Shown: positions 16,170-24,366, numbered from the stretch's first letter. The stretch is DNA of 34,548 nucleotides from Bacteroidales bacterium (GCA_029934515.1 JAOZMB010000019.1:1-34548); one strand, 5' to 3'. A program made the numbers and translations. The notes: generated by a model not told the origin, from the sequence alone.

Positions 16170-16310
16170 GAAAAAGAACCATATCATTGTGCTGAATGTC
16201 AGTGGTTTTATAGTGTTTTTTTGTTGCAATCATCACCCGGCTTGGAAAGATTACAACTTTGTGCACAATAACAAATCAGCAGAAATGCAAAGCTCAAAGC
16301 ACACATCAAT

Positions 16311-16352
16311 TATGGCAAACTCATCAAAAATAAATTGATGAGTTTGTCATTA
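16311..16352. terminator. TA-flanked hairpin: bidirectional terminator and minimal family B copy
   Basis: CAAACTCATCAA (16316-16327) and TTGATGAGTTTG (16335-16346) form a perfect 12-bp stem with a 7-nt loop; the outer bases extend it to 15 of 16 pairs. It lies between convergent genes, the DUF3368 toxin and the phosphofructokinase, whose stop is 11 bp away. The left arm plus loop, CAAACTCATCAAAAATAAAT, matches the family B terminal repeat at 14098 in 19 of 20 bases, and TA flanks both sides. Confidence 0.7.
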
Positions 16353-16362
16353 ATTTATATGT

Positions 16363-17559
16363 TCATTCACTTGTCATTATAAAAAGCGGGTTCATTTCAA
16401 AACTTTTATAATACGGTCTTAATCGTTCAGTATTATAATATTTTTTTATATTAACAATTTTTGTAGAACTTGTAACTATATCAATAGGAACATTATCGTA
16501 TCTTCCATTTTTTAGCACAACAAGTCGTCCATGTATTCCTTTAAGTATTAAATCCAATGCTAAATTACCATAAGCCATAGGAACAATTGAATCAATAGCA
16601 TCTGGGTCGCCTCCTCTGACAAGATAACCAAGTTTCTGATTAATTACATTTATACGTTTTCCGTTGTTAAATTTAGGCGAGATTCTTTTTAGTTCTTTAG
16701 AAACAAGTTCGCCTATACCGCCAAGTTTTGCATGTCCGTATTGGTCTTGCTCGCTATTTGAAAACATCATTTCTTCACCTTTAAATTTAGCTCCCTCAGA
16801 GACAAGCACTATCGAATATTTGCTTGGATTTACATACCTATCTTTCACTAATAATTCAGTAAGTTTTTCAATATTAAATTCATACTCTGGAATTACACAA
16901 CGATTAGCCGCTCCTGCCATTGTTGGTAGCATAGCAGTAAAACCAGCATATCTTCCAAATATCTCAAGCACAAGAATACGTTCATGTGAACCAGCCGATG
17001 TTCTGAGCGTATTTGTCATATTAATTGTTCTCGTTACGCATGTGCTAAATCCTATGCAATAATCTGTTCCGGGAACATCATTATCCATTGTTTTAGGAAT
17101 TGCTACAATTTTTACGCCTTCTTTATATAATCTAACTCCGTAGCTCAATGTATCATCGCCTCCGATAGGTATTAAATAATCAACTCCAAGAAAGTCAAGA
17201 TTATTTATAACTTCTTTTGTCAAATCATTTATTTCTTTATTATATTTATCTTTCAAATGTTCTGGAACATTTGCTTTCGGCAAATTGCTTGGTCGTGTAC
17301 GTGAACTGTGCAAAAATGTACCACCTGTTCTACCTATTCTATTGACAATGTTCTCTGTAAGTTCTAAATAACATTCACTGTTATCTGCTTTTTTATCTCG
17401 TTTCATTTCCATAATTCCAGCCCAGCCTCTTCTAAGTCCTAACACTTTGTAACCTTCTTTGCAAGCTCTGATAGTTAACGCTCTGATAGCCGAATTAAGA
17501 CCGGGAACATCGCCACCACCAGTAAGAATTGCTATTGTTCCTTTTATTTTTTTTTTCAT
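16363..17559 (-). CDS. 6-phosphofructokinase, PPi-type active-site residues
   Basis: This 398-residue cytosolic enzyme phosphorylates fructose 6-phosphate. Motifs are LTGGGDVPGLNSAIR (12-26), IGGDDTLSYG (132-141), IPKTMDNDVPGTD (154-166, general base D159) and EIFGRYAGF (199-207). Two positions separate donors: ATP enzymes have Gly after GGD and Gly in PGTIDND, whereas PPi enzymes have Asp and Lys. Here they are D136 and K156, so a reversible PPi-dependent enzyme is predicted. It follows the DUF2027-Smr gene by 41 bp on the same strand and may be cotranscribed. It ends at the bidirectional hairpin 16311-16352. Confidence 0.92.
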   Translation of the reverse strand: MKKKIKGTIAILTGGGDVPGLNSAIRALTIRACKEGYKVLGLRRGWAGIMEMKRDKKADNSECYLELTENIVNRIGRTGGTFLHSSRTRPSNLPKANVPEHLKDKYNKEINDLTKEVINNLDFLGVDYLIPIGGDDTLSYGVRLYKEGVKIVAIPKTMDNDVPGTDYCIGFSTCVTRTINMTNTLRTSAGSHERILVLEIFGRYAGFTAMLPTMAGAANRCVIPEYEFNIEKLTELLVKDRYVNPSKYSIVLVSEGAKFKGEEMMFSNSEQDQYGHAKLGGIGELVSKELKRISPKFNNGKRINVINQKLGYLVRGGDPDAIDSIVPMAYGNLALDLILKGIHGRLVVLKNGRYDNVPIDIVTSSTKIVNIKKYYNTERLRPYYKSFEMNPLFIMTSE

Positions 17560-17600
17560 TTTATATTATTTATTAAATAATTTTACAAGAACTTTAATAA

Positions 17601-18635
17601 TTATCTTAGAATTATCATAGTTGCTCCGTATCCATATTTTTTGAAAGAGGCATCTTGAAATTCGTATCTTTTATAATTTCTTTGCATCTCTCTTCTTACC
17701 TCAAGTTTAAGAACTCCGTTGCCTACGCCATGAATAAATACAATTTTATTTATTTTATTTTTAATTGCATCGTTCATTTCTTTATTAAATACGTTTAATT
17801 GTAGCTTTAATTTTTCGTAGTCTGATAAACCTGTTTCATCGTCAATAAGTTCGTGCAGATGTAAATCAACTTCTTTTATCTTTATATTAATTCTTTTTCT
17901 GAATCTCTTAGGTTTATTTAAACTTTTATTTTTATTCTCTTTCTCGATTACTATTTTTTTAAGTTCTGATTTTTTTAAATTTTTTAGTGCTTTTTTCATA
18001 GCACTCTCCTCAATAATTGTCATTATTAAAGCAGATTCTTCAAAAAAATCATTTTGTTTATAACTCTCGTTTTTGTAAAATTTTACAACCCTTATTTTAA
18101 GATGTTTACTATAAGGTTCGCGCAAATCGTAATCTTTTTTATCAAAAAATATTAGTTGAACAACAATACTAATATTTTCATTAAACAATTTATTATCAAT
18201 TGTTTTAAGAATATCTTTTGTATTTGGCTCTAATATTCCATTAATACTTCTATGTTTTGTTCCAATATTTTCGGCATAATTGTAATAAACAAAATAATTA
18301 CTATCGTTTATCAAAAAAACTTCCAACTCAGAATCTGTAAATTCATTTTGATTTTTTGGAACAAAAGCAAGATATAAATTTACATCTGGATTATTTGTAT
18401 AAAAAATATCTTCTTCGTTTTCTTCCTCAGGCTCTTCTTGAAAAGATATTTTGTTATCATCTTGCGGGGCATAAGCTGTTTCACTCTCAACCAACAAAAG
18501 TTCACTCTTCAATGCTGGAACTTCAAAACCATCGTTGCCAAGTATTAATGCTGTTTCTTTGTCAAGTATTTTTGATACTCTTCCTCCTCCAACATCGTTC
18601 AAAAATTTTACTGTATCACCAATTTTTATTATCAT
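17601..18635 (-). CDS. DUF2027 and Smr domain protein
   Basis: The 344-residue protein starts with a small KOW/SH3-like segment (GDTVKFLNDVGGGRVSKI) followed by a DUF2027 beta domain (about 85-180, DVNLYLAFVPK). A basic linker (KKALKNLKKSELKK and PKRFRKRINIKIKEVDLHLH) leads to a C-terminal Smr domain with VDLHLHEL and FIHGVGNGVLK, the glycine loop of Smr proteins. Smr domains cleave or bind nucleic acids, and in other bacteria act in ribosome rescue or on DNA. The combination with DUF2027 is characteristic of Bacteroidetes, and its precise role is not established. It is divergent from queA, with 73 bp between starts. Confidence 0.9.
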   Translation of the reverse strand: MIIKIGDTVKFLNDVGGGRVSKILDKETALILGNDGFEVPALKSELLLVESETAYAPQDDNKISFQEEPEEENEEDIFYTNNPDVNLYLAFVPKNQNEFTDSELEVFLINDSNYFVYYNYAENIGTKHRSINGILEPNTKDILKTIDNKLFNENISIVVQLIFFDKKDYDLREPYSKHLKIRVVKFYKNESYKQNDFFEESALIMTIIEESAMKKALKNLKKSELKKIVIEKENKNKSLNKPKRFRKRINIKIKEVDLHLHELIDDETGLSDYEKLKLQLNVFNKEMNDAIKNKINKIVFIHGVGNGVLKLEVRREMQRNYKRYEFQDASFKKYGYGATMIILR

Positions 18636-18660
18636 ATTGAATAATATTTTTGTTTATTTG

Positions 18661-18668
18661 CAAAAGTA
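18661..18668 (-). promoter_or_regulatory. -7 box for the DUF2027-Smr gene
   Basis: On the minus strand TACTTTTG matches TAnnTTTG exactly and lies 25 bp before the start codon. No clear -33 TTTG was found. Confidence 0.4.
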
Positions 18669-18708
18669 TAATACTTTATTCTATTTTACTAAAAAAATTA
18701 TATTTAAA

Positions 18709-19932
18709 ATGAATTACAAAGATATTAAAATTAATGATTATTCTTATTTATTGCAAAATTCTAAAATTGCAAAATATCCATTGCCAGAACGTGAACAATC
18801 TAATTTGTTGGTTTTTAATAACAATAAAATTAATACAGACTTATTTGAAAATTTACATAAATATTTTAATAAAAATGAATTACTTGTTTTTAACAATACA
18901 AAAGTTATCAAAGCAAGACTCCATTTTTATAAAATAACAGGAGCTAAAATAGAAATTTTCTGTCTCAATCCAGTAGCTCCGTTTGGATATGAAGATATTT
19001 TTCAAACTAACGAAACTTGTACATGGAAATGTATAGTCGGGAATCTGAAAAAATGGAAGAACAAAGAACTTTTTATTGAAATAAAAATAGAAACAGAAAA
19101 AATAATACTCAAAGCAGAAAAGATTTTACAAACTAATAATCACCAAATAATTAAGTTTTCTTGGAATAATAAAAATTTTACATTTGGCGAATTAATAGAA
19201 AATGCTGGACGTATTCCTATTCCACCGTATCTGAACAGAGAATCTGAAATGTCTGATAAAGAACGATATCAAACTGTTTATTCAAAACATAAAGGCTCAG
19301 TTGCAGCGCCAACGGCTGGTTTACATTTCTCTGAAAAAATATTGAATAAACTAACAAAAAAAGGAATATGCACAGAAAATATAACACTGCACGTTGGCGC
19401 AGGAACATTCAAACCAGTGAAATCGGAAACGATGAAAGGACATACAATGCACTCAGAACATTTTTATATTTCTTACAAAACAATAGAAAATTTAATTGAT
19501 AAAATTGGTAATATTACTGCGATTGGAACAACATCGGTAAGAACTCTTGAGAGTATTTATTGGATAGCTGTTAAAATAATAAATAAACAATTTGATAGTA
19601 GTAAAATAAAAATCGGGCAGTGGGAAACTTACAAACAAGACCAAAATATCGAACCCAAAAAAGCTCTATATTTTTTATTGAAATATATGAAAACCAAAGA
19701 TATACAAATTTTAGAAGCGGAAACAGAAATAATTATTGTTCCCGGATATAAATTTAAAATTGTTAATAAATTAATAACAAATTTTCATCAACCTCGTAGT
19801 ACTTTATTGTTATTAATATCGGCTTTCGTTGGGACTGCGTGGAGAGATATTTACGATTATGCTTTGAATAATGATTTCAGATTTTTAAGTTACGGAGATA
19901 GTTCATTGCTTGTTCCTATTGAAAAAAGTTAA
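18709..19932 (+). CDS. queA: tRNA preQ1(34) S-adenosylmethionine ribosyltransferase-isomerase QueA
   Basis: QueA transfers and isomerises the ribosyl moiety of SAM onto preQ1 at the tRNA wobble position, giving epoxyqueuosine. The start at 18709 (MNYKDIKINDYSYLL) gives 407 residues; the open frame extends back to 18535, but that part overlaps the divergent DUF2027-Smr gene. Family signatures are LLVFNNTKVIKARLHFYK, then GRIPIPPYL, SVAAPTAGLHFSE, LHVGAGTFKPV, MHSEHFYIS, GTTSVRTLES and NFHQPRSTLLLLISAF. There is a small insertion relative to the roughly 340-350 residues of proteobacterial QueA. Its stop directly abuts the stop of the convergent gene downstream. No other queuosine genes are in the window. 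Confidence 0.95.
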   Translation: MNYKDIKINDYSYLLQNSKIAKYPLPEREQSNLLVFNNNKINTDLFENLHKYFNKNELLVFNNTKVIKARLHFYKITGAKIEIFCLNPVAPFGYEDIFQTNETCTWKCIVGNLKKWKNKELFIEIKIETEKIILKAEKILQTNNHQIIKFSWNNKNFTFGELIENAGRIPIPPYLNRESEMSDKERYQTVYSKHKGSVAAPTAGLHFSEKILNKLTKKGICTENITLHVGAGTFKPVKSETMKGHTMHSEHFYISYKTIENLIDKIGNITAIGTTSVRTLESIYWIAVKIINKQFDSSKIKIGQWETYKQDQNIEPKKALYFLLKYMKTKDIQILEAETEIIIVPGYKFKIVNKLITNFHQPRSTLLLLISAFVGTAWRDIYDYALNNDFRFLSYGDSSLLVPIEKS

Positions 19933-21603
19933 TCAATTTTCAATTATTAACAATTGTTTTTCAATATATTTTTTTTCATTAACAGTTGAGATTTCTTTTG
20001 TTAATGCTGTTTTGTAATATTTTTTGGCTTTTTGTTTTTTGTTTTTAGCCAAATAATAATCGCCGACAAGTGTAAATGTATAAAAGAAATTTGGATTTGA
20101 AGCTATAAATTCGTCAATTAATTTTTGATTTATTTTTTGATTTTTAATATTTTCTATTTCATTTTTGATTTTCGATTTTAATTCTTTAAATTTAAGATAA
20201 TCTTTATATTCTTTTGAGAATAAAAAACTGTCAGCTTGAATTGTAAATTCTTTTTCATAAATTTCTGTGTTTTCATTCAACCCAGGAAACTTTGCAAAAA
20301 CACTATCCATGTCGTAGCAGACGTATTTTCCCAATTGAAAAGGATTTACAGATACCCAAAATTTTAATTTATTTGGTTTAAAAATTATTGAATGATGCGA
20401 TATTAATTGACATAAACTTTTCTCGTTTGTAAGTCCTATTTTTTTGTTATTTAAACCTCTTTTGTCTCTTAGAATTTCTGCAACTTTTATGTAATTCATT
20501 TTCGGATTTTTCTGTATTAGTTCTTTTGTTCTTTTGTATCTATATTCAGATGAGCTTTCGTTAATATTCTGAATATTAAGTTCATCGTTGTCAAATTTTG
20601 AACTTTGAAAATGATTCGAACCAATAACACAATTTTTTTTACTATCGAAAATAGCTGTTTTATAAGGTGTTTTTTCAATAATTACTGTTCTATTATCAGC
20701 TGTCGATGCTATCATAATTGCTTCTGCAACAAACGTTTTTTTTCTTTTTGCTATTTGATAAGCTTGTTCGATATTTTCGGCATATTGCAAAATTTCTCTT
20801 GCCATCAGCGAAATAGGCATTTTAGCTGATAATGGGATTTCTGATTTTCCAGCATTTATTGTAACAGTTAGTCCTTTTATGTTCATTCCAGAGACTACTC
20901 CTGTGAATCCTCCCCATGTAATCATTGCAAATTTGTGTCCTTTACTTGGTTTATAAAAAGCTACTATTTTGTCTTCTGCAAATTTATCTCCGACATAAAA
21001 ATCAAAATTTCTTCCTATTATCAAATCACCGTCTTGGCTTAGTTCTCCGTTTGTTGAGAAAGAAGTGCATCCGACCATTGCAAGGTCTTGTAGTGCGTGT
21101 CCGATGTCATGTGCGCCATGGTAATTTAATATTCTCTGATAATTTGAACCGATATAACTATATTCGTTCGATGCTGATTTTGAGACTCCATAAATTTCAA
21201 TTAAATATTCTTTTGGAATATATTGTTCCATATCTTTGTTGAACCATCCAACGAAATATTTCAAAAATTTAAGATACGATGTTGAAGGAACGATTTTTTT
21301 GATTTCCGAAACAAAAGCATCTTCCTGTTTTTTTATTAATTCTCTTGTTAGTCTTCCCTTATAAACTCCTCGTTCAAAAGCATCACCTTCAAGGTAAAGT
21401 TCCCATAGACCACTTTCGCTTTTTCTGAATCTATTATTTTTAATACCAAAAAAATTTTCTGAAATATTTTGTCTTTTATCAAGCAAACATAGTGTGTCAA
21501 TAATTTTGGGGTCTGGCATTTTTATAGCCTGAAAAAAATAAATAAAAAAAATAATAATAAATAATATCAATGTAAGAAATATATATTTTAATATTCTTTT
21601 CAT
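19933..21603 (-). CDS. C45-family acyltransferase-like Ntn hydrolase
   Basis: The 556-residue protein has an N-terminal membrane anchor or uncleaved signal (about 8-24), so it probably faces the periplasm. The region GDAFERGVYKGRL followed by VGCTSFSTNG, with candidate nucleophile C179, and then IIGRNFDFYVGD (R198, N199, D201) is the pattern of the C45/acyl-CoA:6-APA acyltransferase superfamily, in which the Cys becomes N-terminal after self-cleavage. ITWGGFTGVVSGMNIKGLTV and VIIEKTPYKTAIFD support it. The C-terminal 110 residues are a charged helical extension with a TPR-like feel. These enzymes cleave or form linear amide bonds; the substrate is unknown. The stop is immediately adjacent to the queA stop (0 bp), with no terminator in between. 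Confidence 0.8.
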   Translation of the reverse strand: MKRILKYIFLTLILFIIIFFIYFFQAIKMPDPKIIDTLCLLDKRQNISENFFGIKNNRFRKSESGLWELYLEGDAFERGVYKGRLTRELIKKQEDAFVSEIKKIVPSTSYLKFLKYFVGWFNKDMEQYIPKEYLIEIYGVSKSASNEYSYIGSNYQRILNYHGAHDIGHALQDLAMVGCTSFSTNGELSQDGDLIIGRNFDFYVGDKFAEDKIVAFYKPSKGHKFAMITWGGFTGVVSGMNIKGLTVTINAGKSEIPLSAKMPISLMAREILQYAENIEQAYQIAKRKKTFVAEAIMIASTADNRTVIIEKTPYKTAIFDSKKNCVIGSNHFQSSKFDNDELNIQNINESSSEYRYKRTKELIQKNPKMNYIKVAEILRDKRGLNNKKIGLTNEKSLCQLISHHSIIFKPNKLKFWVSVNPFQLGKYVCYDMDSVFAKFPGLNENTEIYEKEFTIQADSFLFSKEYKDYLKFKELKSKIKNEIENIKNQKINQKLIDEFIASNPNFFYTFTLVGDYYLAKNKKQKAKKYYKTALTKEISTVNEKKYIEKQLLIIEN

Positions 21604-21647
21604 TTTTTTGAAATTTAAACTATTTTAGTTTCATATTCTTGTAAGAT

Positions 21648-21742
21648 TTATATTCCAGAATATTCCATTTTGTAATGCATTATATTAGCTTCACAAAACA
21701 TTTTTCCTACTTTTTTGAATTTATGTTTTAGATAAAATTCTA
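21648..21742 (-). pseudogene. GNAT acetyltransferase, C-terminal fragment interrupted by an IS
   Basis: The minus strand reads EFYLKHKFKKVGKMFCEANI followed by MHYKMEYSGI and a stop. FY-x4-FKKVG and HYKMEYSG are typical of the last strand and end of GNAT acetyltransferases. The fragment runs straight into the inverted repeat of the IS remnant, and no matching N-terminal part was found on the other side. Confidence 0.6.
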
Positions 21743-22041
21743 GGTTGTGTTAATTAAGTAATGCTATTTTTTTATTATAATCTGCAATGAAATATTTTAT
21801 AGCTCCAATATGGTTTTCTAATTTTTTAACAAGCTCACGCTCGGTTTCGCTTATATATTTCTTTGTTGGATTTAATATAAATTAAACATTTATAATTTTG
21901 ACTTCCTGTATGAATATGACCATTTTTTTTATATTGGATGAACAACAAGAAGGACAAGTAACTTCTGACATAATATCTAATTTAATTTTTTTGCAAAGAT
22001 ATAAAAAAAATAACAAATAGCATTACTTAATTAGTACGACC
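21743..22041 (-). mobile_element. Decayed insertion sequence, 299 bp, with 27-bp terminal inverted repeats
   Basis: The ends 21743-21769 and 22015-22041 are inverted repeats of 27 bp (GGTTGTGTTAATTAAGTAAT against GGTCGTACTAATTAAGTAAT, both followed by GCTATTT), with three mismatches. On the minus strand from 21971 a transposase remnant reads MSEVTCPSCCSSNIKK, then frameshifted NGHIHTGSQNYKC, then SETERELVKKLENHIGAIKY and IADYNKKIALLN. The CPSC...C pattern is the zinc ribbon of IS1-like and related transposases, but the catalytic core is deleted. GGT at both ends would fit IS1; the family call is tentative. No clean target duplication remains. Confidence 0.72.
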
Positions 22042-22134
22042 ATATTTTTAGATTAAAAAAACGAACAAAATTAATAAAAATTAGAAGCATCTGAAAAAAA
22101 TTAATAAAAAAATCAAAAATCAAATAAATATTAC

Positions 22135-22142
22135 TACATTTG
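22135..22142 (+). promoter_or_regulatory. -7 box for the GT2 gene
   Basis: TACATTTG matches TAnnTTTG exactly, 49 bp before the start codon. No -33 TTTG is visible. Confidence 0.4.
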
Positions 22143-22190
22143 TATAATTATAAAATCTATAATTGGTTTTTAATAATAATACAAAATTAA

Positions 22191-23228
22191 ATGATACAAA
22201 CAGCTGTAGTTATATTAAACTGGAACGGTAAAAATTATTTAGAGAAGTTTTTGCCGTCAGTTATTGAACACAGTCAAAGTGATAATGTTGATATATATGT
22301 TGTTGATAATGGATCAGATGATGATTCTGTTCGTTGCATAAAAACAAAATTTTCGGAAGTAAAACAAATAAATTTTGATGAAAATTATGGTTTTGCAGGC
22401 GGATACAATAAAGCTCTTCGCATGATAAAAGCCGAATATTATGTAATATTAAATTCGGATATTGAAGTTGGGAGTAATTGGTTGTTTCCTGCTTTAAAAA
22501 TTCTATATGAGAATAATGATATTGCTGCTGTTTCGCCAAAAATTAAATCTTATGTTAATAAACAGAATTTTGAATATGCAGGAGCTGCTGGAGGTTTTAT
22601 TGACAAATACGGTTATCCATTTTGTAGGGGCAGGATAATAAGTAAAACAGAGCGGGACGAAGGACAATACGATAACGAGTCGGAAATATTTTGGGCTAGT
22701 GGTGCATGTTTATTTATCAAAGCCGATTTGTTCCATGAAGTTGGAGGTTTTGATGAGATTTTTTTTGCACATATGGAAGAAATTGATTTATGCTGGAGGC
22801 TCAAAAATAGAGGTTTTAAAATTGTCTATACTCCAAAATCTGAGGTTTATCACGTTGGTGGCGGGGCATTGCCAGTAGGAAGTCCTTATAAAATATTTTT
22901 AAATTATAGGAATAATTTACTTTTATTATTTAAAAATCTACCACAAAAAAAAGCAAATTTAATAATTCTTAAACGTCTAATTTTGGATAGTTTGTCTGCT
23001 TTTGTTTATCTATCATCATTCAAGTTTAGTTTTTTCTTTGCTGTTATAAAAGCGCATTTTTCGTTTTATTCATTAATTGGCAGTTACCAAAAAAAAAGGA
23101 AAAAATTGCTTAAATATAATAATAAAAATCATAAAGAAATTTATAATAAAAGTATTGTATTTGATTTTTATTTAAGAAAAAAACAAAAATTTACAGACTT
23201 AGTAAATTACGAATTGGTTTACACATAG
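22191..23228 (+). CDS. Glycosyltransferase family 2
   Basis: The GT-A fold enzyme, 345 residues, begins directly with the first strand (TAVVILNWNGKNYLEKFLPS). VVDNGSDDDS binds the nucleotide sugar, ENYGFAGGYNKAL follows, and LNSDIEV is the DxD-like metal site. EIFWASGACLFIKADLF and GGFDEIFFAHMEEIDLCWRL carry the acceptor/catalytic acids, typical of rhamnosyl- or galactosyltransferase-like GT2 proteins that build O-antigen or exopolysaccharide. A C-terminal basic and hydrophobic region (about 250-300) may associate with the membrane. The last nine residues (337-345, LVNYELVYT) and the stop codon are encoded by family A repeat copy 4, so the native C-terminus has been replaced. Confidence 0.92.
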   Translation: MIQTAVVILNWNGKNYLEKFLPSVIEHSQSDNVDIYVVDNGSDDDSVRCIKTKFSEVKQINFDENYGFAGGYNKALRMIKAEYYVILNSDIEVGSNWLFPALKILYENNDIAAVSPKIKSYVNKQNFEYAGAAGGFIDKYGYPFCRGRIISKTERDEGQYDNESEIFWASGACLFIKADLFHEVGGFDEIFFAHMEEIDLCWRLKNRGFKIVYTPKSEVYHVGGGALPVGSPYKIFLNYRNNLLLLFKNLPQKKANLIILKRLILDSLSAFVYLSSFKFSFFFAVIKAHFSFYSLIGSYQKKRKKLLKYNNKNHKEIYNKSIVFDFYLRKKQKFTDLVNYELVYT

Positions 23229-23282
23229 TAATAATTATTTTACAAAAAACAAATCAGAAAGTTATTTTTTAACGATTACTAA
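23199..23282 (-). repeat. Interspersed repeat family A, copy 4 (short, reverse), overlapping the GT2 end
   Basis: This reverse 84-bp copy reads, on the plus strand, CTTAGTAAATTACGAATTGG to AACGATTACTAA. It lacks about 16 bp of the AATTNNT heptamers. Here the two ends (CTTAGTAA and, on the opposite strand, TTAGTAATCG) look like a short terminal inverted repeat. The first 30 bp are coding for the GT2 protein. Confidence 0.85.
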
Positions 23283-23300
23283 CATTTAATTTTAAAATTT

Positions 23301-23756
23301 ATGAAAAAAGCTATAACTATACTGGGAGGAGTTATTTGTGTGTTGTTGTTGTTTGGAAGTAGTGCGACAGCACAAGTTAAAGATATGCTTGGAGTTTGGA
23401 AAACAATTGATGATGAAACAGGGAAAGCAAAATCGCATGTGAAAATTTTTAAAGCTAAAAACGGTAAATACTACGGAAAGATAATTAAATTGATAGGAGA
23501 ACCAACTAACAGTAAGTGTACCGAATGCAAGGGAAAAAATAAAAATAAGCCAATTGTAGGAATGATTATTATTATTAAAATGAAAATTGATGGTAATGAG
23601 TTGGTTGGAGGAAAAATATTAGACCCCAAAAACGGAAAGTATTATTATTGTACACTCAGTTTAGATGATAAAAACAAGAAAGAACTAAATGTCAGAGGGT
23701 CGATAGATAGTTGGGGGCTTGCAGGAAGGACACAAATATGGAAAAAATTAAAATAA
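23301..23756 (+). CDS. DUF2147 domain protein, exported
   Basis: The 151-residue protein starts with a signal peptide (MKKAITILGGVICVLLLFGSSATAQ) cleaved near residue 25. The mature part matches DUF2147: MLGVWKTIDDETGKAKSHVK, then YYGKIIKLIGEPTNSKCTEC, GGKILDPKNGKYYYCTLSL, LNVRGSIDSWGLAGRTQIWK. The domain is a small lipocalin-like beta-barrel, widespread in Bacteroidetes and Proteobacteria, with no established biochemical role. The conserved CTEC pair may bind metal or form a disulfide. The cysC gene starts one base after its stop, so the two are likely cotranscribed. Confidence 0.9.
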   Translation: MKKAITILGGVICVLLLFGSSATAQVKDMLGVWKTIDDETGKAKSHVKIFKAKNGKYYGKIIKLIGEPTNSKCTECKGKNKNKPIVGMIIIIKMKIDGNELVGGKILDPKNGKYYYCTLSLDDKNKKELNVRGSIDSWGLAGRTQIWKKLK

Positions 23757-23757
23757 A

Positions 23758-24366
23758 ATGATAAGAAAAAAAACAAAAACAATTTATCCTGTTTTTGACA
23801 GAATAATGAATAAGCAAAATAAAGAAGAACTTCTGAACCAGAGAGCAAAAGTTTTTTGGTTCACAGGACTTTCTGGTTCAGGTAAAACTACACTTGGTAT
23901 TGCTGTTGAAAGAGAACTTTTTAAAAGAGGATTCTTAACACAAATTCTTGATGGCGACAATATCAGGTCTGGTATTAATGTAAACCTTAGTTTCACGGAA
24001 AAAGATAGAGTAGAAAACATCAGAAGAATAGCAGAGGTTACAAAACTGTTTCTGAATTGTGGAGTGATAACAATAAATTGTTTTATCAGTCCGACAAAGG
24101 AAGCACGTGATATTGCAAAAAGAATAATCGGAAAAGAAAATTTAATCGAAATATACGTAAATACACCTCTGTATGTTTGCGAACAGCGAGATGTGAAAGG
24201 TTTATATAAAAGAGCAAGAACAGGAGAGTTGAAAAATTTTACAGGAATTAGTTCACCATTTGACGAACCTGTAAATCCAGATATTATTGTGCATACAAAT
24301 GAACAGTCTATTGATGAATCTGTTGATATAATTATTAAATTTGTTTTAAATAAAATAAAATTTTAG
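23758..24366 (+). CDS. cysC: Adenylylsulfate kinase CysC
   Basis: The 202-residue enzyme phosphorylates adenylylsulfate to PAPS. It shows Walker A GLSGSGKTT (37-45), substrate loop LDGDNIRSGIN (64-74), FTEKDRVENIRRIAEV, FISPTKEARDIAKR and VNTPLYVCEQRDVKGLYKRA, then FTGISSPFDEP with the conserved Pro-Phe-Glu-like segment. No sulfate adenylyltransferase or PAPS reductase genes are in the window. Near a GT2 and a Wzz-like gene it could supply PAPS for sulfated glycans, but that is inference. The gene follows DUF2147 by 1 bp, and the pair is bracketed by family A copies in opposite orientation. Confidence 0.93.
   Translation: MIRKKTKTIYPVFDRIMNKQNKEELLNQRAKVFWFTGLSGSGKTTLGIAVERELFKRGFLTQILDGDNIRSGINVNLSFTEKDRVENIRRIAEVTKLFLNCGVITINCFISPTKEARDIAKRIIGKENLIEIYVNTPLYVCEQRDVKGLYKRARTGELKNFTGISSPFDEPVNPDIIVHTNEQSIDESVDIIIKFVLNKIKF

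Larger units (their letters stand above)
21604..22190. other. Gene-free stretch: GNAT remnant, IS remnant, promoter of GT2 gene
   Basis: This 587-bp region is explained by a 3' fragment of an acetyltransferase gene (21648-21742), a 299-bp decayed insertion sequence (21743-22041), and a probable -7 box at 22135. The A/T-rich remainder shows nothing else. Confidence 0.7.

Noticed and set aside
18535-18708. Upstream extension of queA to the ATG at 18535
   Set aside because: It overlaps the divergent DUF2027-Smr gene and its promoter. The family N-terminus (MNYKDIKINDYSYLL) starts at 18709.
19933-21603. Choloylglycine (bile-salt) hydrolase
   Set aside because: In that family the catalytic Cys follows the initiator Met or signal peptide. 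Here it is at residue 179 in VGCTSF followed by GRNFDF, which fits the C45/6-APA acyltransferase group.
21743-22041. Intact IS with 9-bp target duplication
   Set aside because: Flanking 9-mers AAAATTCTA and ATATTTTTA agree at only 6 of 9 bases in A/T-rich DNA, so no target duplication is claimed.
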